From Alcanivoracaceae bacterium (GTDB lineage Bacteria > Pseudomonadota > Gammaproteobacteria > Pseudomonadales > Alcanivoracaceae): a stretch of 64,000 nucleotides of DNA. The stretch's first letter is position 1. Every line of letters begins with the position of its first letter. The position numbers and the translations under genes were made by a program. Location: NCBI GenBank assembly GCA_029210325.1, contig JARGPU010000001.1, forward strand, positions 816,126-880,125, in the 5' to 3' direction. Below are positions 17,745-27,350 of the stretch, piece by piece. The notes below the pieces were generated by a model. It worked only from the letters and a program-made list of their open reading frames with translations. It was not told the origin of the DNA and did no database searches.

Positions 17745-18541
17745 AGATGACCGGTACCGTGCTGGATCGCATTCTGCTCCGTAAGCAGGAAGAAGTGGCG
17801 CAGCGGCTGAAAGTAAAGTCGCTTGAGCAAATACAGCAGCAGGCTCGCGAGCAGTCCCCGGCGCGCGGCTTTATCCGTGCCCTGCAGAGCAAGCTGGATC
17901 AGGGCTTGCCGGCGGTGATTGCCGAGGTAAAAAAGGCGTCGCCATCGAAGGGCGTGATTCGGGAACACTTTGTCCCTGCGGAGATTGCTGCCAGTTATGA
18001 AAAAGGCGGTGCCGCCTGTCTGTCGGTGCTGACGGATCGAGATTTTTTCCAGGGCCATGAAGATTATCTGCAACAGGCCAGAGCGGCCTGTTCGCTGCCA
18101 GTACTGCGCAAGGATTTTACCATTGACCCGTATCAGGTTTGGGAGGCCCGTGCCATTGGCGCCGACTGTATCCTGCTGATCGTCGCCGCATTGGAAGACG
18201 ACACCATGGCCGAGCTGTATGCCGCTGCCAATGAAGCCGGCCTGGATACGCTGGTGGAAGTGCATACCGGCGAGGAGCTGGATCGCGCCCTGAAACTTGG
18301 CGCGCCGATGATTGGTATCAATAACCGCGATCTGCATACCTTCGAGTTGTCACTGGAGAATACCTTCAAGCTGCTCGACCGTGTGCCTGAGGACCGATTG
18401 TTGGTGACAGAAAGTGGCATTCTTGATCCGACGGATGTGGCTGCCATGCGCCAGCGCCAGGTTAATTCGTTTCTGGTAGGCGAGGCGTTTATGCGCGCTG
18501 TCGATCCGGGCGCCGAGCTGAAAAGATTTTTTTCCCTGTAA
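17741..18541 (+). CDS. trpC: Indole-3-glycerol phosphate synthase
   Basis: TIM-barrel enzyme that closes the indole ring from CdRP, here as a monofunctional TrpC without a TrpF fusion. It is 266 residues long with [42 protein letters not shown] and VTESGI motifs. I use the GTG at 17741, which overlaps the trpD stop and has AGGAAG seven bases upstream; the ATG at 17747 is the alternative. trpF, trpB and trpA are not in the window. Confidence 0.97.
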   Translation: MKMTGTVLDRILLRKQEEVAQRLKVKSLEQIQQQAREQSPARGFIRALQSKLDQGLPAVIAEVKKASPSKGVIREHFVPAEIAASYEKGGAACLSVLTDRDFFQGHEDYLQQARAACSLPVLRKDFTIDPYQVWEARAIGADCILLIVAALEDDTMAELYAAANEAGLDTLVEVHTGEELDRALKLGAPMIGINNRDLHTFELSLENTFKLLDRVPEDRLLVTESGILDPTDVAAMRQRQVNSFLVGEAFMRAVDPGAELKRFFSL

Positions 18542-18583
18542 CGGTGCTGCGGTTAAGCAGCTCTGAGGCCAGTCGGATTCTTC

Positions 18584-19348
18584 ATGGTGACAGCTAGCTC
18601 CCCGGTTTTAGTATTCGACTCCGGCGTCGGCGGTCTTAGTGTCGCCGCGGAAATTCGTCGCCGCCTGCCGGGTCTGCCGCTGCATTACCTGATGGACAGT
18701 GCCGGCTTTCCCTATGGCAACAAGGATGACGTTACCCTTGTCGAACGGGTAGTGAAGGTATGTGCCGAGGCAGTCGCTGAGCAGCAGCCCCGCCTGCTGG
18801 TGGTGGCTTGCAATACGGCCAGCACGCTGGCATTGCCAGCGCTGCGTGGGGCGCTGGATATTCCGGTGGTGGGCGTGGTGCCGGCGCTGAAAGTGGCTGC
18901 TGCGGCCAGCACCAGCGGTCAGATCGGTTTGCTGGCTACGCCGGCCACGGTCAATCGAACCTATACCGATAACCTGATCCTCGACTTCGCTGGCGGTTGC
19001 GACGTGCGCCGATTCGGCAGTGTCGAATTGGTCCAATGGGCAGAGGACTGGATTGCCTTCGGGCGTGAACCGTCAGGGTTGTTTGAGCATCTGGACAGCT
19101 GGCTCAGTCAGCCGCAGCCGCTTAGCCATGTGGTGTTGGGTTGCACTCATTTCCCCCTGCTAAGGCCGATGCTTGAACGATTCTGGCCAACTATCTGCTG
19201 GGTGGATTCCGGTGAGGCAATTGCTCGTCGGGTGGAGCAGCTCGTTGGCGGACAGGAGCCAGGTCTGCAACCGGGCGTAGTGACACTTTCCTGGACGGGA
19301 GAGCGAGCTCCGACCGAAGCAGTGCGGCGGTATGTTGCCGGGTTTTGA
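18584..19348 (+). CDS. murI: Glutamate racemase
   Basis: Converts L-glutamate to the D-glutamate of peptidoglycan by a two-base mechanism without a cofactor. The 254-residue product has the N-terminal FDSGVGGLSV motif near residues 11-20 and both catalytic Cys motifs, VACNTAST near 74-81 and LGCTHFPLL near 185-193. It starts 42 bases after trpC and could be read from the same transcript. In Pseudomonas it is not at this position, so it looks like an insertion between trpC and crp. Confidence 0.95.
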   Translation: MVTASSPVLVFDSGVGGLSVAAEIRRRLPGLPLHYLMDSAGFPYGNKDDVTLVERVVKVCAEAVAEQQPRLLVVACNTASTLALPALRGALDIPVVGVVPALKVAAAASTSGQIGLLATPATVNRTYTDNLILDFAGGCDVRRFGSVELVQWAEDWIAFGREPSGLFEHLDSWLSQPQPLSHVVLGCTHFPLLRPMLERFWPTICWVDSGEAIARRVEQLVGGQEPGLQPGVVTLSWTGERAPTEAVRRYVAGF

Positions 19349-19372
19349 GCTGCTGCGAGCTTGGGCTGAAAT

Positions 19373-19405
19373 GTTCTGCCCAGGCCAATCGGGCTCGGGC
19401 AGAAC
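19373..19405. terminator. Hairpin between convergent murI and yceI
   Basis: GTTCTGCCC at 19373-19381 and GGGCAGAAC at 19397-19405 form a perfect 9-base-pair stem around a 15-base loop that can pair further. It lies between the two convergent stop codons. No T-run follows on either strand, so termination strength is uncertain. Confidence 0.5.
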
Positions 19406-19417
19406 CAGATACTGCGA

Positions 19418-20047
19418 TTACTTCATGCCTTCCAGTTTTTTCAGGTAGCCCTGAGTCTCAATAGCTTCCAGGGTGATCGTCACAACCAGTTCGTCACTGA
19501 CGGCGGGGGCATAGTTGCCCATGCCGAAGTCGGAACGCTTGATCGTGGTTTCCGCACTCAATCCAAGCGCGCGGGCGTTGTCCCACATGGGGTGCTCGCC
19601 AATCTTGTTCACCTCCGTATCCAGTACCACTTCCTTGCTGATGCCATTTACCGTCAGGGTGCCGACCAAGTCGAACTCCTTGGCATCTCGATCCACATTG
19701 GTAATAGCGGTGCTCTTGAAGCTGATGGAGGGATGCTCCTTAACCTTGAAGTATTCCGGCAGGGTCAGCAGATGCTCGTTAAGCAATGGCACCCCGGTTT
19801 CGATGCTGTCTACCTGAATGCTTACTGATACGGAGGACTTTTCCGGGGTGGTTTCATTGGCCAGAATCTCGCCTTCGACCACCTTGAATATCGCGCCCGG
19901 CGAAGAGAAGCCGAAGTGATCCCAGCTAAACAGAACCTGAGTGTGCATCGGGTCGAGAGTAAAAGAGGTGACCTTGTCAGCGGCATGGACGCCGCTGGCC
20001 ATCACACCGGCTGCGGAAAGCAGGGTGGCGAACATAAACTTGCGCAT
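19418..20047 (-). CDS. YceI family periplasmic protein
   Basis: A 209-residue lipocalin-like protein with a signal peptide (MRKFMFATLLSAAGVMASGVHA) cleaved near residue 22. The YceI pattern is clear: a DPMHTQVLFSWDHFGFS stretch, then SVSIQVDSIETG and a series of beta strands to the C-terminus. Family members bind long isoprenoid or amphipathic ligands in the periplasm, and some are induced by acid or base stress. The ligand here is unknown. It stands alone, convergent with murI and upstream of a separate crp gene. Confidence 0.9.
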   Translation of the reverse strand: MRKFMFATLLSAAGVMASGVHAADKVTSFTLDPMHTQVLFSWDHFGFSSPGAIFKVVEGEILANETTPEKSSVSVSIQVDSIETGVPLLNEHLLTLPEYFKVKEHPSISFKSTAITNVDRDAKEFDLVGTLTVNGISKEVVLDTEVNKIGEHPMWDNARALGLSAETTIKRSDFGMGNYAPAVSDELVVTITLEAIETQGYLKKLEGMK

Positions 20048-20125
20048 CGGAAAACTCCTGTGTGGTCATAGGGTTTCCATTGTGGGGGCGGGGCTAAGGA
20101 AGAAACAGAAGCGGATTGTGCGGGG

Positions 20126-20174
20126 TATCATCGAAAAATTAGATGATAGCCCGGCGGCCTTCAGCTAACCGGGC
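20126..20174 (-). terminator. Two-hairpin terminator candidate after crp
   Basis: Reading the minus strand after the crp stop there is a GCCCGG/CCGGGC hairpin at 20149-20174, then TATCATC/GATGATA at 20126-20148 whose loop holds a T-rich run. Together they could end crp transcription. The order of hairpin and T-rich loop is unusual, so confidence is moderate. Confidence 0.4.
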
Positions 20175-20201
20175 GTTCTTCCCGCGGACCGAGGTCAAAG
20201 A

Positions 20202-20831
20202 TCAGCGAGTGCCGTACACCACCATGGTCTTACCTTTCACCGATACCAGCCCCTGATCTTCCAGGTTCTTCAGTACCCGGCCGACCATCTCACGGGAACA
20301 ACCGACGATGCGGCCGATTTCCTGGCGGGTCACCTTGATCTGCATACCATCCGGGTGGGTCATGGCGTCGGGCTGCTTGCACAGCTCCAGCAGGGTGCCG
20401 GCAACCCGGCCGGTGACGTCGAGGAAGGCGAGATCGCCGACCTTGCGGGTGGTGGCACGCAGGCGCCCGGCGATCTGGGCGGATACGGCAAACAGAATCT
20501 CTGCGTCTTCCCGGGCCAGCTGGCGGAACTTGGCATAGCTGACTTCAGCAACTTCACACTCGGTTTTGGCTTTGACCCAGGCAGATCGTGCCGCCTCTTC
20601 AAATAGACCCATTTCCCCAAAGAAATCACCTTCATTGAGGTAGGCCATGATCATTTCGCGGCCGTCGTCGTCCTCGATCATCACGGTGACCGAGCCCTTG
20701 AGGATGTAATAGAGCGCGTCAGATTCATCGCCCGCGTAGATAATAGTGCTCTTCGCCGGGTACTTGCGGCGATGGCAGTGGGCCAGGAAGTGGTCCAGAT
20801 TGGGGATGATCTTGTTGAAGATCTCTGTCAT
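20202..20831 (-). CDS. crp: cAMP-activated global regulator (CRP/Vfr)
   Basis: A 209-residue orthologue of E. coli CRP and Pseudomonas Vfr. The cAMP pocket is kept in [15 protein letters not shown] (Glu, Arg and Ser contacts) and the recognition helix in [27 protein letters not shown] is almost the E. coli sequence, so it should read a TGTGA-type site. I place the start at the ATG at 20831, which gives the family N-terminus; an open frame to 20912 is not family-like. It is divergent from an OsmC-like gene, as is E. coli crp from yhfA. I could not find a strong CRP site in the shared 186 bases. Confidence 0.95.
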   Translation of the reverse strand: MTEIFNKIIPNLDHFLAHCHRRKYPAKSTIIYAGDESDALYYILKGSVTVMIEDDDGREMIMAYLNEGDFFGEMGLFEEAARSAWVKAKTECEVAEVSYAKFRQLAREDAEILFAVSAQIAGRLRATTRKVGDLAFLDVTGRVAGTLLELCKQPDAMTHPDGMQIKVTRQEIGRIVGCSREMVGRVLKNLEDQGLVSVKGKTMVVYGTR

Positions 20832-21017
20832 GGGGATCCGATAAGGCTTCACAGTGGTGACAATGGGCCGAGTTTGCCCGTTTTCACCCCCTCTGCCAAG
20901 GGAGCACATCACACCTTTTTCTTAGGGCGGGGCGATTGCTCCTGGATGTGGGTAGATACTGGGTGACGCGGCAGGGTTGTGTTAATCTGCGCGCCCTTCG
21001 GCATGTCGAGGTGGCTG

Positions 21018-21446
21018 ATGAAAGCTGTAGTCCGTTGGCAGGGTGATGTGTGTTTCGAGGCTGAGTCCGAAACCGGTCACAAAGTACTGATGGATGGGCC
21101 GTCGGATCATGGTGGTCAGAATCGTGGCGCAAGACCCATGGAGATGATCCTGATGGGGGTAGGTGGTTGCGCCTCTTTTGATGTGGTGCATATCCTGAAG
21201 AAGGCCCGCCAGGAGGTTACCGATTGCCGCTGCGAAATGAGTGCGGAGCGTGCTCAGGATCAGGTGCCGGCGGTATTTACACGCGTCCATATGCATTTTG
21301 TGGTGCGCGGCCGCAGCCTGAAGGAAACGCAGGTGAAGCGCGCGGTGGAGTTGTCCGCCGACAAATACTGTTCTGGTTCAATCATGCTGTCCCGTGCTGG
21401 TGTCACTATCGAGCATAGTTTCAGTGTGGAGCAGGAAGATGCTTGA
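21018..21446 (+). CDS. OsmC family protein (YhfA-like)
   Basis: A 142-residue OsmC/Ohr-fold protein. The two family cysteines are in GVGGCASFDVV near residue 54 and in DKYCSGSIML near residue 117, consistent with a thiol peroxidase-like site, though YhfA-type members have no proven substrate. The ATG at 21018 follows GAGGTGG. It is divergent from crp and overlaps the start of the next gene by eight bases, giving a likely two-gene or longer unit. Confidence 0.9.
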   Translation: MKAVVRWQGDVCFEAESETGHKVLMDGPSDHGGQNRGARPMEMILMGVGGCASFDVVHILKKARQEVTDCRCEMSAERAQDQVPAVFTRVHMHFVVRGRSLKETQVKRAVELSADKYCSGSIMLSRAGVTIEHSFSVEQEDA

Positions 21447-21861
21447 GCGACCAAAGCATGCCGGGTTGCGCCATGTGGCGCTGTTCTGTCGTGACTTCGA
21501 AGCAAGCGAACGATTTTATGTCGACCTGATGGCTATGCAGGTCGAGTGGCGACCTGATCCGGATAACGTCTATCTGTGCTCAGGGGCCGACAATCTGGCC
21601 CTGCATCGCTGGCAGGAGGGAGATTTCTCCGCCGCCCAGCGACTGGATCATATTGGTTTTATTGTGGATCAGCCGGCAGATGTGGATCAGTGGTTCACCT
21701 TTCTGCAAGATGCCGGCGTCAAGATGAAATCGGAGCCGCGTACGCATCGGGACGGTGCGCGCAGCTTCTATTGTCTGGATCCGGAGGGTGTGGTGGTGCA
21801 AATCATCTATCATCCTCCGATCTCCGGTGGTCGCTTTGTCCGTGAACCGGCGGGTGGCTGA
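21439..21861 (+). CDS. VOC (glyoxalase/bleomycin resistance) family protein
   Basis: A 140-residue vicinal-oxygen-chelate protein with paired beta-alpha-beta-beta-beta modules. Likely metal ligands are His near residue 11 (GLRHVALFC), His in RLDHIGFIV near 71 and Glu in DPEGVVVQIIY near 121. Members include glyoxalase I, dioxygenases and resistance proteins, and the substrate cannot be assigned. The start at 21439 overlaps the OsmC stop by eight bases, which suggests coupled translation. It is an insertion relative to the osmC-speD order I remember from Pseudomonas. Confidence 0.85.
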   Translation: MLERPKHAGLRHVALFCRDFEASERFYVDLMAMQVEWRPDPDNVYLCSGADNLALHRWQEGDFSAAQRLDHIGFIVDQPADVDQWFTFLQDAGVKMKSEPRTHRDGARSFYCLDPEGVVVQIIYHPPISGGRFVREPAGG

Positions 21862-21916
21862 TATCCATGGGGTGCCGTTGGTGGCTCCCCGCTCTGGCGA
21901 GTAGAGAAGGAAAACA

Positions 21917-22720
21917 GTGAAAGATCTCAACCCCAAGATCCGGCTTCACGGCTTTAACAATCTGACCAAGTCGCTGAGCTTCAATATCTTTGATATCAGC
22001 TATGCGAAGACAGAGCAGCACCGCAAGGAGTACATCGAGTATATCGATGAGCTATATAACGCCGAGCGGTTGACTGAAATTCTGACCAACGTCACCAAAA
22101 TTATTGGTGCCAATATTCTTAACGTGGCACGGCAGGACTACGATCCCCAGGGCGCGTCTGTGACTATGCTGATTGCAGAGCACGAAACGCCGCCTACTGA
22201 TCCGGACTTCGATGAAGAAGCGCCAGGCCCCTTGCCGGATACCATTGTTGCTCACCTCGACAAGAGCCACGTGACCGTGCATACCTACCCGGAGTCCCAC
22301 CCGGATAATGGTATTTCCACATTCCGTGTTGATGTTGATGTGTCCACATGTGGTGTTATTTCACCGCTGCGTGCCCTGAACTATCTGATTCACAGCTTTG
22401 ACTCGGATATCGTTACCATTGACTACCGCGTGCGTGGCATGACCCGTGATGTGGATGGTACCAAGCACTACATTGATCATGACATCAACTCGATACAGAA
22501 CTTCCTCACCGAGGAAACCCGTAACGCGTATCAGATGATCGACGTTAACGTGTATCAGGAAAACATCTTCCACTCGAAGCTGTTGCTGAAGGACTTTGAT
22601 ATCGATAATTATCTGTTCGGCGCCGGCCGTGAAGAGTTCTCCGATGCGGAACTGGCGGATATCGAGCACCGCTTGAAGAAAGAGATGCTGGAGATTTTCT
22701 ACTCCCGCAACCTCGACTGA
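21917..22720 (+). CDS. speD: S-adenosylmethionine decarboxylase proenzyme
   Basis: Makes decarboxylated SAM, the aminopropyl donor for spermidine. It is of the E. coli-type long bacterial class, with 267 residues (E. coli 264). The self-cleavage Ser that becomes the pyruvoyl group is in [16 protein letters not shown] near residue 118, and the proton-donor Cys is in [10 protein letters not shown] near 146. It starts with GTG at 21917 after GAAGGAAAA. Its stop lies six bases from the convergent coq7 stop. No speE is in the window. Confidence 0.97.
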   Translation: MKDLNPKIRLHGFNNLTKSLSFNIFDISYAKTEQHRKEYIEYIDELYNAERLTEILTNVTKIIGANILNVARQDYDPQGASVTMLIAEHETPPTDPDFDEEAPGPLPDTIVAHLDKSHVTVHTYPESHPDNGISTFRVDVDVSTCGVISPLRALNYLIHSFDSDIVTIDYRVRGMTRDVDGTKHYIDHDINSIQNFLTEETRNAYQMIDVNVYQENIFHSKLLLKDFDIDNYLFGAGREEFSDAELADIEHRLKKEMLEIFYSRNLD

Positions 22721-22726
22721 TTTGCT

Positions 22727-23377
22727 TCAGACTCGGTATGTGCTCCAGGTCATCACCTTGCTCATTAAGGACATCATGTTGCGGATCGGCGGTGGCAGGG
22801 CTGCGCCGCCGGCACCCTCTGCGGTGACTGCATGCTTGAGCTCGTCTACGCGCATCTGCTCCAAAATGGCTCGACTACGCTGGTCGTCTGCGGGTAGTTG
22901 TTGCAGATGATCCTCCAGATGGCGCACCACCTGATGTTCGGTTTCGGCAACAAAACCAAGGCTCCAGCGGTCCCCGGCCAGTCCTGCCAGTGCGCCAATG
23001 CCGAATGACATGGCGTAAAACAGGGGGTTCAGTTTGCTGGGTGCGCTATTGAGTTCGCTCAGGCGGTCCTCGCACCAGGCCAGATGGTCTTCTTCCTCAC
23101 GGGCCGCCTGCTCCATGGCGTGGCGAACGTGGGGTAGGCTGGCGGTGCTGGCTTGCCCCTGATATAGGGCCTGAGCACACACTTCGCCGGTATGGTTGAT
23201 ACGCATCAGGCCGGCAATGTGGTGCCTGTCCGGGTCTTTCAGAGCGGCCGCAGGGGCGTCATCCCGTGGCTGGCGTTCTGCCTTGGTGGTGCCCGGTGTA
23301 AGGGTGCGCAGGGCGTTGTCGGCGCTGCTTAGCAACTTGTCGACTGGGCTGAGCTGCCGGCTTCGTGGCCTGTTCAT
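22727..23377 (-). CDS. coq7: Ubiquinone biosynthesis hydroxylase COQ7
   Basis: Di-iron monooxygenase that hydroxylates 2-polyprenyl-3-methyl-6-methoxy-1,4-benzoquinol, the penultimate step of ubiquinone synthesis, in place of UbiF. The 216-residue protein has the ferritin-like ligands in [24 protein letters not shown] and the later [14 protein letters not shown] and [10 protein letters not shown] start at the ATG at 23377, giving the normal length; the frame is open far upstream (to 23647) but that overlaps the AraC gene and is not family-like. Convergent with speD, an order shared with Pseudomonas. Confidence 0.95.
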   Translation of the reverse strand: MNRPRSRQLSPVDKLLSSADNALRTLTPGTTKAERQPRDDAPAAALKDPDRHHIAGLMRINHTGEVCAQALYQGQASTASLPHVRHAMEQAAREEEDHLAWCEDRLSELNSAPSKLNPLFYAMSFGIGALAGLAGDRWSLGFVAETEHQVVRHLEDHLQQLPADDQRSRAILEQMRVDELKHAVTAEGAGGAALPPPIRNMMSLMSKVMTWSTYRV

Positions 23378-23437
23378 GATGCTGTCCGGTGTCTGTGCGT
23401 CGCGTGCTAGGATACCGCCAAAACGGGGGGAATTGGC

Positions 23438-23551
23438 GTGAAAGAAGTGAAAGATCTGCGGTTGCTGATTGATTCCCGCTATCCCGTCATTGTTATCGAA
23501 GTCTGGGAAGCGCTGGCTGAAACCATGGCGATAGCCGGAGATGCTCAGTGA
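23438..23551 (+). pseudogene. Remnant of an AAA-family ATPase N-terminus
   Basis: A 37-codon frame starts with GTG at 23438 and its first 20 residues ([19 protein letters not shown]) look like the N-terminus of Ycf46-type AAA ATPases, which normally continue for some 450 residues. Here it goes out of the family pattern after VIE and stops at 23549-23551, where the AraC gene begins in an overlapping GTGA. From memory, an AAA ATPase gene lies near coq7 in Pseudomonas, so this is best read as the stub left by a deletion or rearrangement. A functional short leader ORF coupled to araC is the alternative. Confidence 0.5.
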
Positions 23552-24594
23552 CGTCACCTCGTGCGCCGTTAAATCCAGATATCGCCGGGACGGATCGTAG
23601 TCTGTCTGTAGCCTATCTGACCTCAATCCTGCCTGCGCTGGCAACACACTATGAGCTTGATGTGAGCGAGCTGTTGGCCGAGGCAGGACTGCCTGCGGAC
23701 TTGCTTGGTCGCGTCGATGGCATGTTGCCGTTGGTGGACGTGATGCGGCTGTTTCTGGTGTTGCTCAACCGCTGCGGTGACTCGTGTATGGGGTTTGAGG
23801 TTGGCCGACTGGTCCGGGCGCGCTCTTATCAGGTGCTTGGCTATGTGATTCTTGCCAGTGCGGATATCGGCGAAGCAATTGATAAGCTGATCCGTTTCGA
23901 AAAGCTTAGTGGCAATCTGGGGCGCGCCGAAGCTCAGATGGAAGATGATTTGCTGCGGTTGGTTTGGCACTGTCCGCTTGCGGGTGAGCCTGGGCGCTAT
24001 CTGGTTGAAGCAGCAATCACTGGCTGGGTAACGTTTGCCCGGCAACTGATAAATGTGCCTGCGGCACCATTGCGAGTCTGCTTTCGCCATCAAAAGCCGG
24101 CGGAAACTGTCCGCTATGAAGAGTACTTCGATTGCCCGGTAGAGTTCGATGCTTCGTTTGACGGTTTAGAGGTGTCGCGAGCTTTGCTGTCCTTACCTTT
24201 ACGCGATGCAGATCCGGGCTTGAGTGGGTTAATGGAGCGCGAGGCCAGCCAGTTGATGGCTGACTATGACAGCGGCACCAATCTGATCGCCGCAGTGCGC
24301 CGCGAAATTTACCGCTTGTTGGCAGAAGGGGAGCCAACCCTTGAGCAGGTTGCATCACGCCTGCAGATGGCAGAGCGCACGCTACAGGGCAGGTTGCGCA
24401 AGCAGGGTCAGGGCTTCCAGGAAGTATTGGATGGTTTGCGCAGAACGCTGGCGGAGCTTTACCTGCAGGACCACAAGTTGTCGCTAACCGATATCGGCTT
24501 GTTGCTTGGCTTTGCCGAGCAAAGCTCTTTTACTCGGGCATTTCGTCGCTGGTTTTCCCTGTCCCCGGTGCAGTATCGCCAGCGTCTGAGTTAG
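23548..24594 (+). CDS. AraC-family transcriptional regulator
   Basis: A 348-residue regulator with an N-terminal ligand domain of the arabinose-binding-like type (PF12625 pattern, [13 protein letters not shown] and the conserved [13 protein letters not shown] region) and a C-terminal double helix-turn-helix ([21 protein letters not shown] and [20 protein letters not shown]). Regulators of this class often sense fatty acids or other lipids. It starts with GTG at 23548 overlapping the stop of the AAA remnant. Its 3' end overlaps the convergent hybrid kinase gene by 65 bases, an unusually long overlap. Confidence 0.92.
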   Translation: MTSPRAPLNPDIAGTDRSLSVAYLTSILPALATHYELDVSELLAEAGLPADLLGRVDGMLPLVDVMRLFLVLLNRCGDSCMGFEVGRLVRARSYQVLGYVILASADIGEAIDKLIRFEKLSGNLGRAEAQMEDDLLRLVWHCPLAGEPGRYLVEAAITGWVTFARQLINVPAAPLRVCFRHQKPAETVRYEEYFDCPVEFDASFDGLEVSRALLSLPLRDADPGLSGLMEREASQLMADYDSGTNLIAAVRREIYRLLAEGEPTLEQVASRLQMAERTLQGRLRKQGQGFQEVLDGLRRTLAELYLQDHKLSLTDIGLLLGFAEQSSFTRAFRRWFSLSPVQYRQRLS

Positions 24595-27343
24595 CTGTTT
24601 TCGCCTTGCGGGTGAACCTGATAATGATCTCCGCCAAGTTGCCAAGCTCGACAGGTTTGCCCACATGGGCATTCATTCCTGCACTCAGGGCTCGCTGGCG
24701 ATGTTCGCTCAGCACATGGGCGGTCAAGGCAATGATTGGCACTGAGGGCTTACCGCTTTTCCGTTCCAGTTCACGGATGCGCTGGGTGGCCTCGAAGCCA
24801 TCCATCTCCGGCATTTCGCAGTCCATCAGAATCAGGTCGTAGGGCTTTTCACCGAACGCTATCAATGCCTCGACACCATTACTGACAACATTGGCTTCAA
24901 GTCCCAGTTTGCCGAGCATGCCACGGATTACTTTCTGGCTAAGCATATGATCTTCAGCCACCAGAATTCTTAATGAAGGGTCCGGCATGGATGGCTCTTC
25001 GTGAGTGCTGTCCGGGCCAGACAGTATGCCCAGGGCCTCGCTGAGCGCATGGCGCAGGACTCGACCAGAAACCGGCTTGGTCAGGACTTTATGAATGCCG
25101 ACATTACGAGCCAGGTTGGTGGTTGGTGCATCCTGTACGCCGGTGAGCATCACCAGCACCAGAGGATGAACGATAAGTAGGTCTTCGTGAATTCGGGTGG
25201 CCAGTTGCATGCCGTTCATGCCCGGCATCAGATGATCAAGAAGGACAATATCATAGGGGTCTTTCAGGTTGGCCTGCATGCGAATACTGGCCAACGCCTC
25301 ACGCGGATCGTGACATACGGTAACGCGCATTCCCCAGCTTAACGCCTGATGGCGAATGACTCGGGTAACGGTACTGGAGTCGTCAACAACCAGCATGTGC
25401 CGTCCCGCCAATCTGGAGGTGTTGTCTTCCGACTCCTCCGGCTGCTCGGAGTAGACCTCAGGCAGTGGTACGGCGACCCAGCATAATTGGCCGTTGCGTC
25501 CTTCGCGCAGACCACAGCGGCCACCGATGGCCTCGCTGAGCTGGTGAGCAATATTGAGGCCAAGGTCCGTGGCGTCGTGCTGACCGAGACTATCCCGGTC
25601 CTGAAGCGCATTGAGACTACCATCGATGTGTTTAAGCGCCGAGCCTTCGAACTCGAAGCGTAGGTGATCTGCCCGCCCTGATGGGTCACGAGAGACATCA
25701 ACAACCAGTTCGCCGGCGCCAGCGTGGCGCACACAGGCGGCTAGAATGTTGGTCAGAATCTGCCGGAGCCTGCCTGGGTCACCTTCCACCGTGGATGGCA
25801 CGTTGGAATGGATGTGGGCGATCAGTTCGATTTGTTTTTCTTCAGCACGCTCACGAAATAGCTCCAGAGCTGCCATGACAAGCTCACCCGGATCAAAGCG
25901 CTCCAGATTGAGGTCGCTACCGCTTTGTTCGATACGTGAGTACTCAAGAACGTCATTGATGATACGTAGCAAGTTTTCCCCGGAAGAGTGAATCGAGCGA
26001 ACGCACTCTTTCTGGTTGGGGGTTAGTGGGGTGTCCTCAAGGAGTTCTGCCATGCCCAAAATGCCGCTCATGGGAGTACGGATTTCATGGCTGACGCGCG
26101 ACAGCGTATCGCTACGGGTGCGCCACATTGAATCATCCAGCATCTGACGCTGCTGCTCGAGCAGCTGTTCGCGCAGGGACTGCTCGCGGTGCATCATCAG
26201 GCCGATGGCAAACAACACGGCCTCTACGGACATGGCGCACAGTATTAACAGGGAGAAAGGCATGTTCATGGGAATCACGCCAAACGCGGCGAGCAAGGAA
26301 ATAGTGACCACCGCGAGCAAGCTGCCTCGGCCAAGCAGATACAGGCTTGCTCGCGGCAAGTTGACATAAAGCGCAGCGATGCCTGTGGCAGCCATCATCA
26401 ATGCGCCAAGTAGCCAGGCGGAGTAGGCCAGTATTCCGGCATTCATGATTGGTAGTGACAGGCTGAATAGGGCCAGCGCAGGAAACACCATGGCGGTCAT
26501 GCGCAGAGCCAGATCCATTCTCGGTAGCTTCTGCGCAGGTTTGAGAAACTCTCGCGTAAACAGAGCGGCAAAAGAAAGAGCGACTAACTCTGTGAAGGTT
26601 TCTATGCGTGGCTGTAAACCCGGGCTATAGCAGCAGAGTAGACCAAGAAAGCCGGTGCCGGCGGCAATCGCGACCAGTGCACTGGACTGAAAAAGAAAGT
26701 AATGCAGATACAGTGACTGACGGGTGTAGAGCCATAGCCCTGCGGACAGAATGATCAGTCCGAATACCAATCCACCCAGCACCAGGTAGGGCGTATTTCT
26801 GCTTAGCTGGCGAGCTGCCTGTTCGGTGATATCGTGCAGGTGCAGGGAAAATCCAAACGACAATGTTGGCACGATGCGAATGTAGTAGAGTCGGGTTTCC
26901 GCAGCAGGCAGGTCAATTAGAAAAAGCTGGTCTCGACTGCGCAGATCTGCCCATGGAGGGGTGTGGTCCGTGCCGCTTTGCCTCCCTCGGTAGGCGCCTT
27001 CCGATGCTTCATAAAAGGTAATACTGGAACCAAACCCTGGGGATAATTCCAATACCCGCTGTAGTGCCACGTCAGTGTCGTTGCGAATGGCCAGACGAAG
27101 CCAGTATGGGTTTTTATGAAAGCCCAGTCGCTCGGTGCCTCGTCGCGCTGGAATAAATTGATCGTCGAATACGCCACTGCGTATATCATCCAGAGTGAGC
27201 GCTGCATCTACGTCGGCGAGATATTCGGCATAGATAGTAATCCGGGCGCTGTCAGTGGGATCATCAATGGCATAAGGAGGAGGGGTAGAAGCCAACGCGA
27301 TACCGCTGGCCAGCCATAGCACGACGGCCAGATTCCAGCTCAT
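24530..27343 (-). CDS. RetS-like hybrid sensor histidine kinase
   Basis: A 937-residue membrane protein with a signal peptide, a periplasmic 7TMR-DISMED2-like beta domain, about seven transmembrane helices (residues about 180-400), HisKA, a HATPase region and two receiver domains. The phospho-acceptor His is in RVSHEIRTPMSGILGM, and both receivers keep their Asp (VLLDHLMPGMNG and LILMDCEMPEMDG). The ATP-binding part is degenerate: the N-box reads LAACVRHA where NLLGNAIKF is usual, and the G1 box reads FEGSAL without the DxG. Domain order and position after purD match Pseudomonas RetS, which blocks GacS by direct binding. I start at the ATG at 27343, seven bases after the upstream stop. Confidence 0.88.
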   Translation of the reverse strand: MSWNLAVVLWLASGIALASTPPPYAIDDPTDSARITIYAEYLADVDAALTLDDIRSGVFDDQFIPARRGTERLGFHKNPYWLRLAIRNDTDVALQRVLELSPGFGSSITFYEASEGAYRGRQSGTDHTPPWADLRSRDQLFLIDLPAAETRLYYIRIVPTLSFGFSLHLHDITEQAARQLSRNTPYLVLGGLVFGLIILSAGLWLYTRQSLYLHYFLFQSSALVAIAAGTGFLGLLCCYSPGLQPRIETFTELVALSFAALFTREFLKPAQKLPRMDLALRMTAMVFPALALFSLSLPIMNAGILAYSAWLLGALMMAATGIAALYVNLPRASLYLLGRGSLLAVVTISLLAAFGVIPMNMPFSLLILCAMSVEAVLFAIGLMMHREQSLREQLLEQQRQMLDDSMWRTRSDTLSRVSHEIRTPMSGILGMAELLEDTPLTPNQKECVRSIHSSGENLLRIINDVLEYSRIEQSGSDLNLERFDPGELVMAALELFRERAEEKQIELIAHIHSNVPSTVEGDPGRLRQILTNILAACVRHAGAGELVVDVSRDPSGRADHLRFEFEGSALKHIDGSLNALQDRDSLGQHDATDLGLNIAHQLSEAIGGRCGLREGRNGQLCWVAVPLPEVYSEQPEESEDNTSRLAGRHMLVVDDSSTVTRVIRHQALSWGMRVTVCHDPREALASIRMQANLKDPYDIVLLDHLMPGMNGMQLATRIHEDLLIVHPLVLVMLTGVQDAPTTNLARNVGIHKVLTKPVSGRVLRHALSEALGILSGPDSTHEEPSMPDPSLRILVAEDHMLSQKVIRGMLGKLGLEANVVSNGVEALIAFGEKPYDLILMDCEMPEMDGFEATQRIRELERKSGKPSVPIIALTAHVLSEHRQRALSAGMNAHVGKPVELGNLAEIIIRFTRKAKTANSDAGDTAPGTGKTSDEMPE

Positions 27344-27350
27344 GCTGGTG

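Noticed and set aside
20832-21017. CRP autoregulatory site in the crp/osmC intergenic region
   Set aside because: Only weak partial TGTGA-like matches were found and none was a convincing palindrome.
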